A DNA stretch of 64,000 nt from Hansfordia pulvinata (lineage: Eukaryota > Ascomycota > Sordariomycetes > Xylariales): assembly GCA_006538405.1 (NCBI GenBank), contig BJKQ01000013.1:1-64000 (forward strand), given 5' to 3'. The notes beneath the pieces were generated by a model that ran no database searches, was not told the origin of the DNA, and worked only from the letters and a program-made list of their open reading frames with translations. Shown here in pieces: positions 45,665 through 57,232 of the stretch (positions within the stretch are counted from its first letter, which is position 1; the number at the start of each line of letters is the position of its first letter). A program made the position numbers and the translations under genes.

Positions 45665-47654
45665 AACTCCTAATTCAAACGAGTGCAGATGCTGGATCGA
45701 GGCTGCTTGATCAATCGGCGACCGGCCACATTTGAGACAGCTACCCGTGGACAGAGCAGAGGCATCACGCCCCGGCTAGATGTTGGCTTCGGCTTCGTTC
45801 AAGTACTCCCGTGCCAGGTGCGTGCAAGTTGAGCCCCTTCAGTTTTGACCGCCAAGCGATCTCCAGCTCTCTTTTCCAGGCGGTCCGGAGAACGTTGCCT
45901 CATGGCCCCGAACACTTGCGAGTATCCTGATCGCGAATAGTGGCTGGGCTAGGCCAACGTTAGAGGCCTTCGGGGCCCCAGAGAAGCGCCCGTGCAGCGC
46001 AGATCACACGGCGGCCAAGCCCAAGGAGGCTGCTTCTGCCGGCCTCTTTCACACGTGGCTGGCCAGCATCTCTGCAGCCGAGTGGCCGTTGGTCCCGACG
46101 CTACGAGTCGTCGTCCGAGCATACAAGAGCCGGCCTGCCCTACCAAAGAAGGGCAGCAAGGGGCCGTGCCCCGGTAGAGCCCGCCGGCGTCCGAGTTGGC
46201 TGCGCATCCACCCTCGTGGTTGGGCCACGAGTAACGGGCCCGGCAGACTGACTTGGCGGCGCCCGGGCACGCCTGGGTGCCTGGGTGCCCGTTAGCACGG
46301 CGGTCGGACCACCGCCCCATATCACCGCTCGTCTAGGCCAGCACTAGAGCCCACCTGTGCCTCGAGACGTGGCTCGCGTGCGCACAGGGCTCACCCGCTT
46401 ACATCTCTTGCGTCTATCCAGAGTTCGTGATTATTCGTTCTCGGGTGGACCAGCACGAGGTGATGAGCCACTCTACACTCTCGCTCTGCGCTGCAGGGAC
46501 AATCCCCGCAATGGAGTCTTGTCAGGTCGGGCTCTCCATGCCAGTCAAGCGGCGACTCACGATTACCTCGCCAGAGGGGGTAGGCGAGAGTTGGGATTAC
46601 GGGTATCGCGACGGCAAGCAGGGTCGATCTGCCGCGTTGGAGCTTTTACAAGACGAACCACAACAGCCCTTTCAGACGCGTACATGGCACAAAGTACCAA
46701 ACACTCCGTAACGAGTAGCCGGTGGAACTACCCTGGCCCCTATTCTTCATGTTCGCGGCGGCGGGGAAGATGTCGCTATCCGCAACTAGTTAGCGAACCT
46801 GCTAGAGTGCGTGAATGAGAAGCCTTATTGGACGGCTCAAGGGGTTCCCTTCGCCCGTTCTTCATCACAGGCACGGCTTTTAACTATGAATGTCCAAGCG
46901 AGCGTTACCCGTTCGGAATAAAGTCCCCCTTGTGCCCATATCCCCCCATTTTATTCTCCTACAATCCTCGTAAGACTCGGATGAATTACCCGCACCAGCC
47001 GTCTCGCCTCCACGGGTCATCTTTCACGGATGCTTGCTTCAGTCATCTCTGCGCGGTCCTGCCTCGGACTGGACCCTTGGACTCTACAAAGATTCTCCAA
47101 TGATTGTCCTGTGGCCCGGCAGAGCACGGAGAAGACATTGGAGATCTCGAAGAAGCGCTAAATGCCAATAATGGATCAAGCCGGCGATGATAGACGTCTT
47201 GCCTGCAAGAGCAATGGAACGAGCACTCTACGCCAGTTCTACCTCCATGCCTCTTATGGTCGCCCGAGGTCCAGGCTAGAGAGGCCATAGGTGACAATGG
47301 ATCTGCGCCTTCATCGCAAGGTCACTGTCTACCTAAGCTAGTGTTATCGCTCTCGCCACAACGTCCTAACTGCCCGCATTATCAGGCCCGTGTGACACCA
47401 TCTTCACTAACCCATGCCCGCAAATGAGACACCACCATTTCAAGCTTCCAGAAGGTCGACGATCGAACTCTGCGGGAGGACTAGTGGACAATAGGTAATC
47501 TGATCGCTACTTGCCATGGGGATCTGCGTCGTTCCCCCAACCGCCAGGGAATGGTCGGCAACGTTCCACTGAGTTTGTATCTTTGATAATACTCTTCAAA
47601 ATGACATAGCCACGGCGTCCTGCTTGCCGCCTCGTGGAAGATTCCTCCTTCGTC
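45665..47654. other. 2-kb spacer, no supported gene
   Basis: GC-rich then more balanced. Frames such as 46357-46818 lack natural composition or splice support. Nothing recognised. Confidence 0.45.
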
Positions 47655-48041
47655 CTATCTAGGTCCATACATCCAGCCGACTGCGAAGTGCGGATGCGCC
47701 GCATCGATCCACTGCCTTTCCTCCTCATTTGCCATGCCGAGCCGGATACTTATGTTGCGGGGAATCATTCTGGTGGGGACGGGCTTTCTCTTTTGGTACA
47801 TCTCTCTGGCCAGGACCATAAAGTCCTCCAGGTCCTTTTGCCTGTCACACTCCGCAACGAACTGCCCATGGGGTATCTCCCATTTGAACGGTGTGTTGTC
47901 GTCCAAGATGTGTTGGTTGCTGGACACCTCAAAGTTAGGTGCACCTATGAGCGCTTTGCCCCCTCCATTAGTTGGCACGACGTAAACATTGGCGGTAGCA
48001 AGAGAAGCTGCCAATGTAGTAAGATATAACACGAGCTTCAT
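47655..48041 (-). CDS. Predicted small secreted protein (128 aa)
   Basis: Intronless frame of 128 aa with a clear signal peptide (residues 1-17, MKLVLYLTTLAASLATA). The mature part is polar with a single cysteine, notable for FKWEIPHGQF, MIPRNISIRLG (NIS sequon) and the end FAVGWMYGPR. No family recognised. A TATATAT lies about 10-15 bp before the ATG. It neighbours another unknown minus-strand gene. Confidence 0.58.
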   Translation of the reverse strand: MKLVLYLTTLAASLATANVYVVPTNGGGKALIGAPNFEVSSNQHILDDNTPFKWEIPHGQFVAECDRQKDLEDFMVLAREMYQKRKPVPTRMIPRNISIRLGMANEEERQWIDAAHPHFAVGWMYGPR

Positions 48042-48261
48042 GGCGGATATATATGACTTTGCGGATAGGGCCAGAGAACAGTCAGATTCTAGAAGATGCT
48101 ATCAAGCTAATGTCGTGGATTTTCCGGACGTTCCCCAGACCGTCCTTTATAAACGGGCTTTGCCAATCCCCAAGGTCGTCAAGGGTCGAGGCAACGTGAG
48201 GGGAAATGAGATAGAAGGCTCCTCCCCTGTTCACGGCCGAAACGGCCTCGGCTTCAGCCAT

Positions 48262-49078
48262 CTAGGCTGCAATGGAAGGGATCCGTCTCTTCCCATATTT
48301 TTCGATCTTCGCTCCCCAGCGACCCATCCCAATTGCGCGTGTCAAGTCGCGAACAGCTTCGACACGTAGTCACGTACACCGTTTTTGTCTGATTATCTCT
48401 CTTCGCCTGATCAAATTGCACTCGATGCCTTCTGAGGGATTTCCTGTATTCAGAGGTCGATACGGGGATTGATCTCATACGGACGTAAGCCAGGTAGTAT
48501 GTCTTCCACATCCATGGACGAATAGCTAACAATAGCAGTGGCGGACGCAGTCAAAACCCCTCCACTTGCCCCCAAAGATCCACAGGCTCCAGCTTACGGC
48601 CGCTGCCATCATGTCTTGTACGGACTGAGTCGCAGAGTTAGTACTCGTCAGCTTCTGCTTGAGGACACCGGGCTGCTCCCATTGCACATAGAGTGAGATT
48701 GTTTCCTGCCACAATCGACTGCTCTGGGCCGTCAGCGAGGAACTGCAAAAATGTTCCTGCCTACCGGATGGTCAAGACCTTAGAGGAGGTAGACGTTTAC
48801 CTTGCTTGCGCATCAAAGTATTCGGGAGCCGCGTATGGCAGGAAAGCATCTTGGGCTGGGACAGACTAGGTAATTTTGGTGGTGGTTGATGAATTCGCAC
48901 ATTGGCTCTTTGCTTGGACGCAGTTTGTCACGTCCGTTTCTCAATCACTCCTTCATTCTACTACTTCCAGTCTTCCATGTTGGGGTGGCTTTGACTTTTA
49001 TGACCCTAAACTCCAGCCTGCAGCACCATCTCTATCAGCTATAGCATCGCTCACAACATCGGATTCTTGCTCTGCCAT
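48262..49078 (-). CDS. Candidate spliced gene, unknown function
   Basis: Splice-supported start: exon 1 at 49055-49078 (8 codons), a 189-bp intron with a GTGAGC donor, exon 2 at 48801-48865 (encoding QDAFLPYAAPEYFDAQA), a 58-bp intron, then exon 3 from 48742 (LWQETISLYVQWEQPG and SVQDMMAAAVSW). Exon 3 either runs to a stop at 48526 (101 aa in total) or leaves at 48598 through a GTAAGC donor to a further exon near 48502 (YYLAYVRMRSIPV) and ends about 48262 (KYGKRRIPSIAA). The 3' structure is unclear and a frameshift is possible. No signal peptide and no domain recognised. Confidence 0.35.
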
Positions 49079-50623
49079 GATCCTTCAAAAGGGCTACTGC
49101 CTTGCAGTCGAAATGGAGTAGGGTACACTGCTCGCGTCGGAGTCCAAGCGCGCAAGCGGACGGAGTGGTCCGAGTGGACGTGCCAAGTCGAAGCTCTGTT
49201 ATGAAGACTATCGTGCCTACGTAATGTCAATATTACTGAGGTCTTCCTATCAGAACTTGCTGGTTGCCTACATCGCTAGTCAATCTCGGGCCATCGGCGG
49301 CGAGCTCGTATACAGGTAGCCAGGTGGTCATGTAGCACAGTTACCGCCTGCGGCCTGCCGCTCGCTCGGGTACAGCCGAAGCGACGATGCGGCGAAGCGA
49401 TGAAGCGATGAAGCGCGACCGAGGGGCCATCCATAATCTCGGGACCGGGGCCTGGAGGCATGCCGTCTCCGGGTCCTGTAATTAGCTGTCTCTGAGGAGC
49501 AACGCTGCAGTCTCGTGCTCAGCGCACCCAGGAGATACGACGGCACGGCGCAAAGTGAACATCTCGCAATGGAGTCATAGACATTGCGCCCACCCGGCTC
49601 AGGTCTCTACGAGGGCCACATATACACAGGTGCTGTAAAACGTCTATCCATTCTGCAGTTAATTCCAATCCGTGCAACTTGCAAGCGCCCAGCAGACAGT
49701 TTTTGCAAGGCGGACGCGCCGGAGGCGGGCACCATGCAACCGCGCCGTGTCATCCAGCCCGCCCAGACCCCGCGGGTGCTCGGCTGAAATAATACTGCCC
49801 TACAGATGGATGTGCGCCGCCCCGGCATCCAGAATCTTTCCTTTATTAGGCCAGTAAGGCTGATATCAATCCAACAGCTCATTATCCATCCCCAACGCGG
49901 CCGCTGGCCCACACTGGCTAACGCGGTTCTTTGCAGGCAGATTGACGTGACGGCTGCAAGACGCTACTGATTGAGAAGGTTTAAAAATACCATTCGCGCT
50001 GTATTCACGTGTAGGGATGTATTTAGTCTGCGGTATCGCCCGTTGGGCGGCCGAACCAAATGCAGCAATTTGTCATTTCTGAGGCCCGTGATTGTGTGCT
50101 GGGAGCGTTAGGTCACTTCCTTCGGCCGGTGGGTGGATTGGCGGCCAGGGCGAAGAGGATCGCCCAAGTTAAGCATCCCACAGGCTTGTTAGGTAGGTAA
50201 GGAGGGCACAATCATTCGGAAGAATTTCCGGCAATGGGAGCGGAAGACGACGTTCACACTCACGAACTTGCCAGCGTCCAAAAATGGCGTTCACAACCCC
50301 GATCCCGTCCCATTAGCAACCTATGGGCACAGGATGGCGGATGCAAGGGCTGACCCCAAAAACGCGTAGTATTGTCGGTTCTGGCGGACCCTGATCGTGC
50401 CCAGAGATCCTATGGTGTCTTGCCGACGCGGCGGTTTCTAGTTTCCTCATGCAGATCTTCTGACCTCGTTTGCCTTTAAAAGACATCATAGAGACACTTT
50501 CGGAATCAGAAGGCCTTTGAAAGGCACCACCAGGCTCGGTTCCCTGGCGAGGTCTCATTGTGCTCTACTTTCCTCGATGGTCTCTCTGCAAGTAGGCCGC
50601 CTTGATCGACCACCGCCGACGTC
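49079..50623. other. Spacer upstream of acyltransferase gene
   Basis: No supported gene. Small GCGATGAAGC repeats near 49390-49410 only. Confidence 0.45.
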
Positions 50624-52359
50624 ATGATAAACTTTCTTCGAAGCCCGCGGTCCGGAGACTCGGCGTCCAGAGACTCTGTACACGACTATGAGCAGCTTCC
50701 GCTGTCGCTGCCGATCTCCAACCCCGACAGCTCGAGACAAGGTTCACCAGAACTACGAGACGGCGACATTGCCGAGAAATTCACATCTGGCCTGGCGCCA
50801 AGCAGGGCAGCATGGATCTGGAGGCTGGCACCATTCTTTATCGCAGGCCCTCTAGGCAAGACCACCCGGCGGTTGCCCAAGTCCGACTCAACAATATACT
50901 TGAACGGCATACGCGCTCTTGCTTGCTGGATCGTCCTCAACTTCCACACGTCGATGGAACCTTGGCGCGAGCAGCTCTCGCCCGGGTGGGGCAACACGGA
51001 GCCCAAGAATATGGCCACCACCAACTGGCTGGCATTGCCAATCGTGCGAATCCTCTACTCAGGCCAAGGCAGTAAGTCACATCTGCTCCAGATAAGCCTT
51101 ACTCACAGCATTCTGCCTTTGCATTGCACCTCTCTGCTCATTTGGGATCCACCGCTAATCCGTGATTAGTGGTCAACGTCTTCTTTGTCCTGTCAGGCTT
51201 CGTTCTCTCCTACTCGTCGATGCGGAGAATACACTCTGGGACTTCTGGGGCTCGAGGTATCCACAAGCCCGAAATGATCGACGCTCTCTTGACCAGCATC
51301 GCTTCTTCGGCCCTTCGGCGCGGCATTCGGCTCTGGGGCCCGATGGTTGCGATCTGGACCATTACATTCACCACCTCCTGGTTCTTCCCCGAGAGGACCG
51401 ATCCTCCACTTGCGGCGACGTTTCCAGCACACCTCTGGCACTGGTGGCTTCAACTCTGCAAAGTGACCAACCCCTATAACTGGGTCCAAAGGGAACAGTT
51501 CCCGCATTGGTTTGGCCAGTGCTGGACCCTGGGTGTGGAGTACCGAATCTCCATGGTTCTTTTCCTCATCATACTTGTCACCTGCAAGCTCACCACACTT
51601 GCCAGGAAATCGGTTGCCGCGTTGGTTGCTGCTTGGTCTATGTACATAGGTCGACGCTGGGACATTGTGTGTGTCCTAGGTGGCTTTGTCATAGCCGAGT
51701 TCCGGTTCGCGCCTCTTTCTTCTGATGTGGCCAGGTTGTTTGGCCGGCGCACACTCCAGATTCCTCAGATCGTCCAGACCGTGCTGTTCACAGTCCTTTT
51801 ATTGGCTGGCATGTTTCTCGTCAGCTTCCCAACATTCGACCCCTGGCGCGTCTGGCCGTACAAGGGCCTGACGTGGATCACCCCACAGACCTGGCTCCGC
51901 CCAGGGCCGGAGGCCCAGGAACCAGGCAGTTCTTATGTGTGGTACTACGCAACCTACGGTGCCATCTGCTTCATCTACGCCCTTGACAACCTGCCCTTAC
52001 TCCAGAGAGCCCTCTCAAACAAGGTCTTCATATATCTTGGGGAAATCAGCTTCTCCTTTTACATCATGGCCGAGTTCTGCCGCTTCCGCATTGCAGAGCC
52101 CGTCGCTTTCATCCTTATGGACCAGTATGGCTGGTCCAAATTGGGTTCGTGGTGGGTTGAATATTTCACGGCTCACGGACTGGCCTTCGTCATTGGCGAC
52201 TACTTCTGGAGGATTGTTGACGTGAACTGCGTCAGGCTTGGTCACCTCATTGTGACAGATTTCCTGGGGGTGGGCAAGGGCGATCGAATGCCGAGTCAAC
52301 CCATACAGCTCTCCGAGGATGAGGTCGAGGTTGGGGTCGAGCACGTTCTTCCCCGGTGA
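50624..52359 (+). CDS. Acyltransferase-3 family membrane protein (545 aa)
   Basis: Two exons (50624-51071, 51170-52359) with a 98-bp intron whose splice creates GQGMVNVFFVLSGFVLS, the diagnostic acyltransferase-3 segment. Earlier YLNGIRALACWIVLNFH supplies the conserved Arg and His of the first helix. About ten hydrophobic segments follow, with WTLGVEYRISMVLF, FIYLGEISFSFYIMAEF and a polar acidic C-tail. Such proteins O-acylate sugars, lipids or secondary metabolites at membranes. The acceptor here is unknown. The N-terminal 70 residues are Ser/Asp-rich and cytosolic. Confidence 0.88.
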
Positions 52360-53941
52360 TACATGAGCCCGGCTTCTGGCATGTGGATGCTTTCCTTTGT
52401 GTAACAGTCGTTTGGTAGCATGGACCTGGCGGCTTTCTCTCCCTCCATGGCGTGATAGTATTGTTTGAGCGTGGGTCTACTTTCAAGGGCATCATCGATC
52501 GCAAGGCGTTTTGGGTCTCAGCGGTTTTACACGACGGCGGAATTTCTAGAATCGGGTCTTCTTGCTTATCAGTGATTTGGAGGGAACATCTAAAATAATC
52601 AAGTTCATGAGCAAAGAGACATTTCGGTCTGCATGCTTGCTACGTCGCGCTGGTCTCGAATCATGCACCTCATTGGGCCACATCTACGCAGTCATTCAGA
52701 TATTTAGCTGTCATTGGCCATGCCACGGCCCTCTGGAATGGGCACAGAGGTCCCCGCGGCACCCAGCCATTCTGGCAGAGAGGACCGGGGTGGGGGCTGT
52801 TGGACGGCGAGCGACGAAGAAGTTTTAAGTGGTGGGAAGGAACCAACATAAGCGAAAGATGGACGGTTGAGTCTCGGCAGCGGATGACTACAGGTTGAAC
52901 ACAGGCTGCATTGGGACAATAAGGTCGGCCTGAAGCATGCTCGAATCAATACGTACAATGCAAGAGGTGATGAAGTACACCCGGTGCGCAGGCAGCTATT
53001 CAATCCGTTTGACCTGAGAATGTTCATTGAGGACGGACAGAGGAGATGGGAGAGGTCCGGATTCGAGCGTACGACTCGGCCGGAGTTGGCATGCGTAAAT
53101 GGTACTTCTTGATGTGCACCTAAGGAAGCACCTGCCTGTTTCAGACAGCTCTGGCCGTGGTCCCTCACACCCCTCCATTTGATCAAATGTTGTGGTTGTG
53201 AGGATGGATAAGCGCATGTGGGGTTATTGATGCACCGATGTCCACGGAAGTGCATACGACTGGAATAACGCGGCTCCATGCGAGTACGAGTACTCGTACT
53301 GATCGAACCCCGCCACACCTGCGACGTCGAGCGCCGTTGTCGGACGTGAAGATCACGGGCCCCTCTGTTTATCTGCCCTGCTATTATCTAACAAATTGTC
53401 CAGGCCCGGCGCTTGCGAACGTGCTAGTCAGATGCCCCCTCGCGCCTGTGACGTAGCGCGCCTACGATACCAGGTGGCGTATCTGCCCGCCCAACGTGCC
53501 TGCCTTGATCTGGCAAGTCGCGTGCAGCCGGCTGGAGCTGAGGCCCCGCGTCCAGTGCCGTGTACTCGTATCGTGTATTGTAGATCAGCGCAGGCTGGTC
53601 TCGGATTACCCCTCCAAGACGCGATACCAGACGTCTTGACGGGGCTGCCGCTAACCCGAGATAAAGGGTCCAAAGAGCGGGCGATAGGGGACTCTATACA
53701 CGCACGTACTGGTATCTGAGGAGCTCCTTTGCTGATATGGGACCCGAGATAACCTGATGCTGTTCCGCCACGTGCCTTCCCAAGCTGTGCCTGCTGCCTG
53801 CCTTCCTTCTTCAAACTCATCTTCCCCGCAACACTCCGTCTACTCCAAACGACCCCCAGACAGACATTGGTGATAGCTGCACATAGCATCCCATCTCCCT
53901 CGCTTTCCCAGCCGCGCAACAGAATCATCACGCCAGTCACA
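52360..53941. other. Spacer with an 18-bp palindrome
   Basis: No supported gene. AGTACGAGTACTCGTACT at 53283-53300 is a perfect palindrome and contains both TACGAGTA and TACTCGTA. Another TACTCGTA lies near 53564. The last 200 bp are pyrimidine-rich 5' leader of the SDR gene. Confidence 0.5.
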
Positions 53942-54951
53942 ATGAGCTCTTCTGCAGGCCGCCTCGCCGGCAAGAATGCCATCATCACTGGCGCTGGAGG
54001 GTCCGTACCTGCCCGCCCCTTCCCCTTCCCCTTCCCCACCACTGCATCACCCCCAAAGCTGACATGACCGCTTCCCAGTGGCATCGGCCTCGAGACCGCC
54101 ATCCTCTTCGCCAAGGAGGGCGCAAACGTCATGCTGGCCGACATCAGCGAGCCCGCCCTCGAGAAGGCAAAGGCCAAGGTCCTACAGCTCGTGCCCCAGG
54201 CCAAGGCGGAAACATCGGTATGGACTGGCCCCTCCCCTGCCTGATCCCGTTTCGCCATCTAGCCGCCTCGCGCTGACTCTTCGACCTCGCGCCAATCCAG
54301 GTCTGCGACGTCTCCAAGGAAAGCTCCGTCCAAGCCCTCGTCGATTCGCTCGACGCATGGGGCGGGCTGGACGTCATCTTCAACAACGCCGGCATCATGC
54401 ACGCCAAGGATGACGACGCCGTGGGCACCCCCGAGAACATCTGGGACCTGACGATGAACATCAACGTCAAGGGCGTCTGGTTCGGTAGCAAGCACGCCGT
54501 GCTGTCCATGCGCCGCAACGGCAAGACCAAGGGCAGCATCATCAACACGGCCTCGGTGGTCGCCCTCGTTGGCTCCGCAACCCCGCAGCTCGCCTACACC
54601 GCGTCCAAGGGCGCCGTCATCGCCATGACTCGCGAGCTGTCCATCGTTCACGCGCGCGAGGGCTTCCGTTTCAACACCCTGTGCCCCCACCCCCTCAACA
54701 CGCCCCTTCTTCAGGACTGGCTCGGCGACGACGTCCCCAAGCGCATGCGCCGCGAGGTGCACTTCCCCTCGGGCCGCTTCGGAGAGGCTATCGAGCAGGC
54801 CCAGGCCGTCGTCTTCCTCGCCTCGGACGAGGCCGGCTTCGTCAACGGCCACGACATGGTCGTCGATGGCGGCATGTCCAAGGCCTACGTCACCCCCGAG
54901 GGGCCTCCGTTGCCCGCGCCCACCAACAATGCCCTGAAGGACTCGCTATGA
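53942..54951 (+). CDS. Short-chain dehydrogenase/reductase (SDR), 282 aa
   Basis: Three exons (53942-54000, 54079-54217, 54301-54951), introns 78 and 83 bp, 282 aa. The first intron splits the cofactor motif, giving ITGAGGGIGLETA (TGxxxGxG), and begins GTCCGT, a weak donor. Further marks: LADIS after strand 2 (an Asp, favouring NAD), NNAGIM, the catalytic Ser in NTASVVALVG, YTASK (YxxxK) and the C-terminal VNGHDMVVDGG. The usual PG after strand 6 is CPHPLNTP. A classical NAD-dependent alcohol dehydrogenase/reductase of unknown substrate. Confidence 0.9.
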
Positions 54952-55616
54952 TGCGCCGCTCCTAGCCAGGCATTGTGCGCTACTGCGCTCGGTACGCCGG
55001 GAGATCTGTAGTGACAAGTCTGTACTTAATGAAAAACAAGCAAGTAAAAGACATCGGTCGGCGAGTCGAGTCCATCAGGCTCGTCGCTTCACAGCGTGCG
55101 TAGCGTGCCTGTCAAAGCATATGTCAAGTATGGATAGATCATGTTCTATTTTAGGCCCCAACTCCCAGCTTTGCGTATATGAGGCCGACGAGTGCCAGCA
55201 GGAAACCAAGTGGTAAAGTATGTACAGGAGAAAAATGTCGTCGTTTTCGCGGCTGGGCTGTGCCCAAAACCGCCAAGTGGAGAAGAAAGCCGGCGCGCAG
55301 AAACAGATCCGGATTAAAGACAGGAGTTCAAAACATTCATCAAGAAGAGTGAGAAGACCCCAATGCCCCCCTCACCCCATCTGGCCTCCAAGTGAGGTGA
55401 CGCAGGGGAAGCGAATTGGGCGAAGAAGCAACACCCATGAAACCCAAACCGTGACACCGAGAACCCAACCTTTGACCAAACCAGCATGCGCGGAAACAAA
55501 CAGCGTGACACACTCGCGGGCGGAAGGGCCATTGGCACCCTCTTTGACGCCTCAAGTATTGAGAGATGAACCACCTTCCATCGCATCCCGTTGAGAAATA
55601 GACGTTCCAAGCTGGC
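54952..55616. other. Convergent intergenic region
   Basis: Between the stops of the SDR and GH16 genes. No gene seen. Confidence 0.5.
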
Positions 55617-57232
55617 TCACATGGGACCGCGCGAGAAGTTGCGGGCCACAGGCGAGGCTGGGGAGGCGGGGCTTGGGGAGCGCAGGTGGGAGGGCATCAT
55701 GGAGCCGTCGGTCTGGAGGGACGGGCCGGGTGCCGAGGTCGGGTCCCAGCCCTTCTCGGGGAGCCCCGCGGAGCTGCCGGGGGGAGAGTCGTAGTGGCCG
55801 CCGCCGCCGTTGTAGAAGTGCGAGGGCACAGCCGGGCTGCGGGGAGCCGACAGGTCGACGGCGCTGTAGTCGAAGCCCTGGGGCATCTTGCTCTCGCGGT
55901 GCATACGGTCGAGCTCCATGCGCTCCATTTCGGCCTCGCGGGCGCCCCGGCGGCGCTGGATGAAGTAGTAGGCGAGCAGGCCCGCGAAAGCAAGACCGCC
56001 AACCGCGCCGGCCGCCCCGTACACGCCGTTGCGCGTCGACGCGGGCAGCTCGGCCCACTTCTCTGCCGTCGTCTTGTCCGGCACGCGGTTGAGGTTGTCC
56101 ACGGCGGTCGAGTTGCCTCTGTTGGGGGGGAAACGCATTACAGTCAGCCTGCTTGGTCCTTGATAGAGGACAATAATGATGGCAATACTCGCAGACACAA
56201 AAGACACGCACACAAGACCACGAGCACACGCACGCAAGCAAACAAGGGCGAAGCACACGAACGCGGACCGGACATGGTAACGCAAAAACCACAAAGACCG
56301 CAAACCGATTAAAAATGTTTACTGGGGGAACTCGAACCAGACAGAAGAAACGAAAATGTGGCGGTTGAAAGACAAAAAGCAGGAGAACAGCAAATGCGGC
56401 GGGGTGTCGGGTCAACTTACTCGGTAATCTGGATGCTCTGCCAGCTACCCGACTTGTCGCCGTAAATGTACTCCTTGCCGGTCGAATAGTCCTCGACGGC
56501 GGCGCTCTTGACGTACATGGTGTACGGCCCGGCGTCGTAGTCGGTCGGCCCTCCAGCCCAGTCTCTGGTACCCTGAGGCAGCGTGGGGTCGCCGCCGGCC
56601 CAGATGCCCAGACTGAGGCGCATGGGCGTCTGCGGGTAGTTCTGGGTGCTGTTGGCCTGGTCGGGCAGCAGGGTACGCACCAGCTCGCCATCGAGCCACC
56701 ACTCGAGCTTGTCCTTGGTCCATGTCGACGTGTAGTTGTGGTAGTCGCCCTGGGCGCCGCCCTCGATGGGGTGGTAGCCTGCGTTGCGCCAGTCCTGGCG
56801 GCCCTTGCCAAAGTAGTTGGAGCTGGCGTTCTCGCCCTTGGTGCCCAGGAACTCCCAATCGACCTCGTCCAGGTCGTCACTCATCCACACAATGGAGCTG
56901 ACGATACCCTGGCCCGGCGCCGCCTTGAGCCATACCTCGGTCCGTCCCCAGAAGAAGTAAAAGTCGGAGATGAGCGTCGGCGAGTCGCCCTGCTTGGCCA
57001 CCGTGAAAGTTGCCCCCTTGTCCGCGCTGTACTCAACCGATCCGGCCGTCGTGTGCCAGTTGTCCGTCGTGTCCGAGGTGTTGAAGTTCCACGTGTGTTC
57101 GGTTCCAAACGCAGGGTCGGGATCGCACGTGTCTTTGGTAGGGTCGCAGTCCGACTTGAGCTGTCCGTTGACCTGGGAGACGAGGGTGGTCGACATCAGC
57201 CCGAGGGCCGCAGCGAAAGACCGTGACAGCAT
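55617..57232 (-). CDS. GH16 Crh-like cell-wall transglycosylase (437 aa)
   Basis: Two exons (56421-57232, 55617-56118) with a long 302-bp intron, 437 aa. Signal peptide (MLSRSFAAALGLMSTTLVSQVNG), chosen over an upstream ATG at 57391 because it starts at the signal. A short Cys-rich N-terminal part (CDPTKDTCDPD) precedes the GH16 domain, with catalytic motif DEVDWEFLG (DExDxE). The acceptor-side segment includes QGDYHNYTSTWTKDKLEWW and SLGIWAGGD. The second exon adds a transmembrane helix (GGLAFAGLLAYYFIQRRR) and a Ser/Pro/Gly cytosolic tail rather than a clear GPI signal. Crh enzymes link chitin to beta-1,6/1,3-glucan at the wall. Confidence 0.88.

Noticed and set aside
56325..56345. T-arm-like GGTTCGAGTTCC on the minus strand
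   Set aside because: No matching acceptor, D or anticodon arms. It lies inside the GH16 intron.
55552..56880. 442-aa minus-strand frame overlapping the GH16 gene
   Set aside because: Runs through the GH16 intron in another frame with Thr/Arg/Pro-biased sequence. The GH16 frame explains the region.
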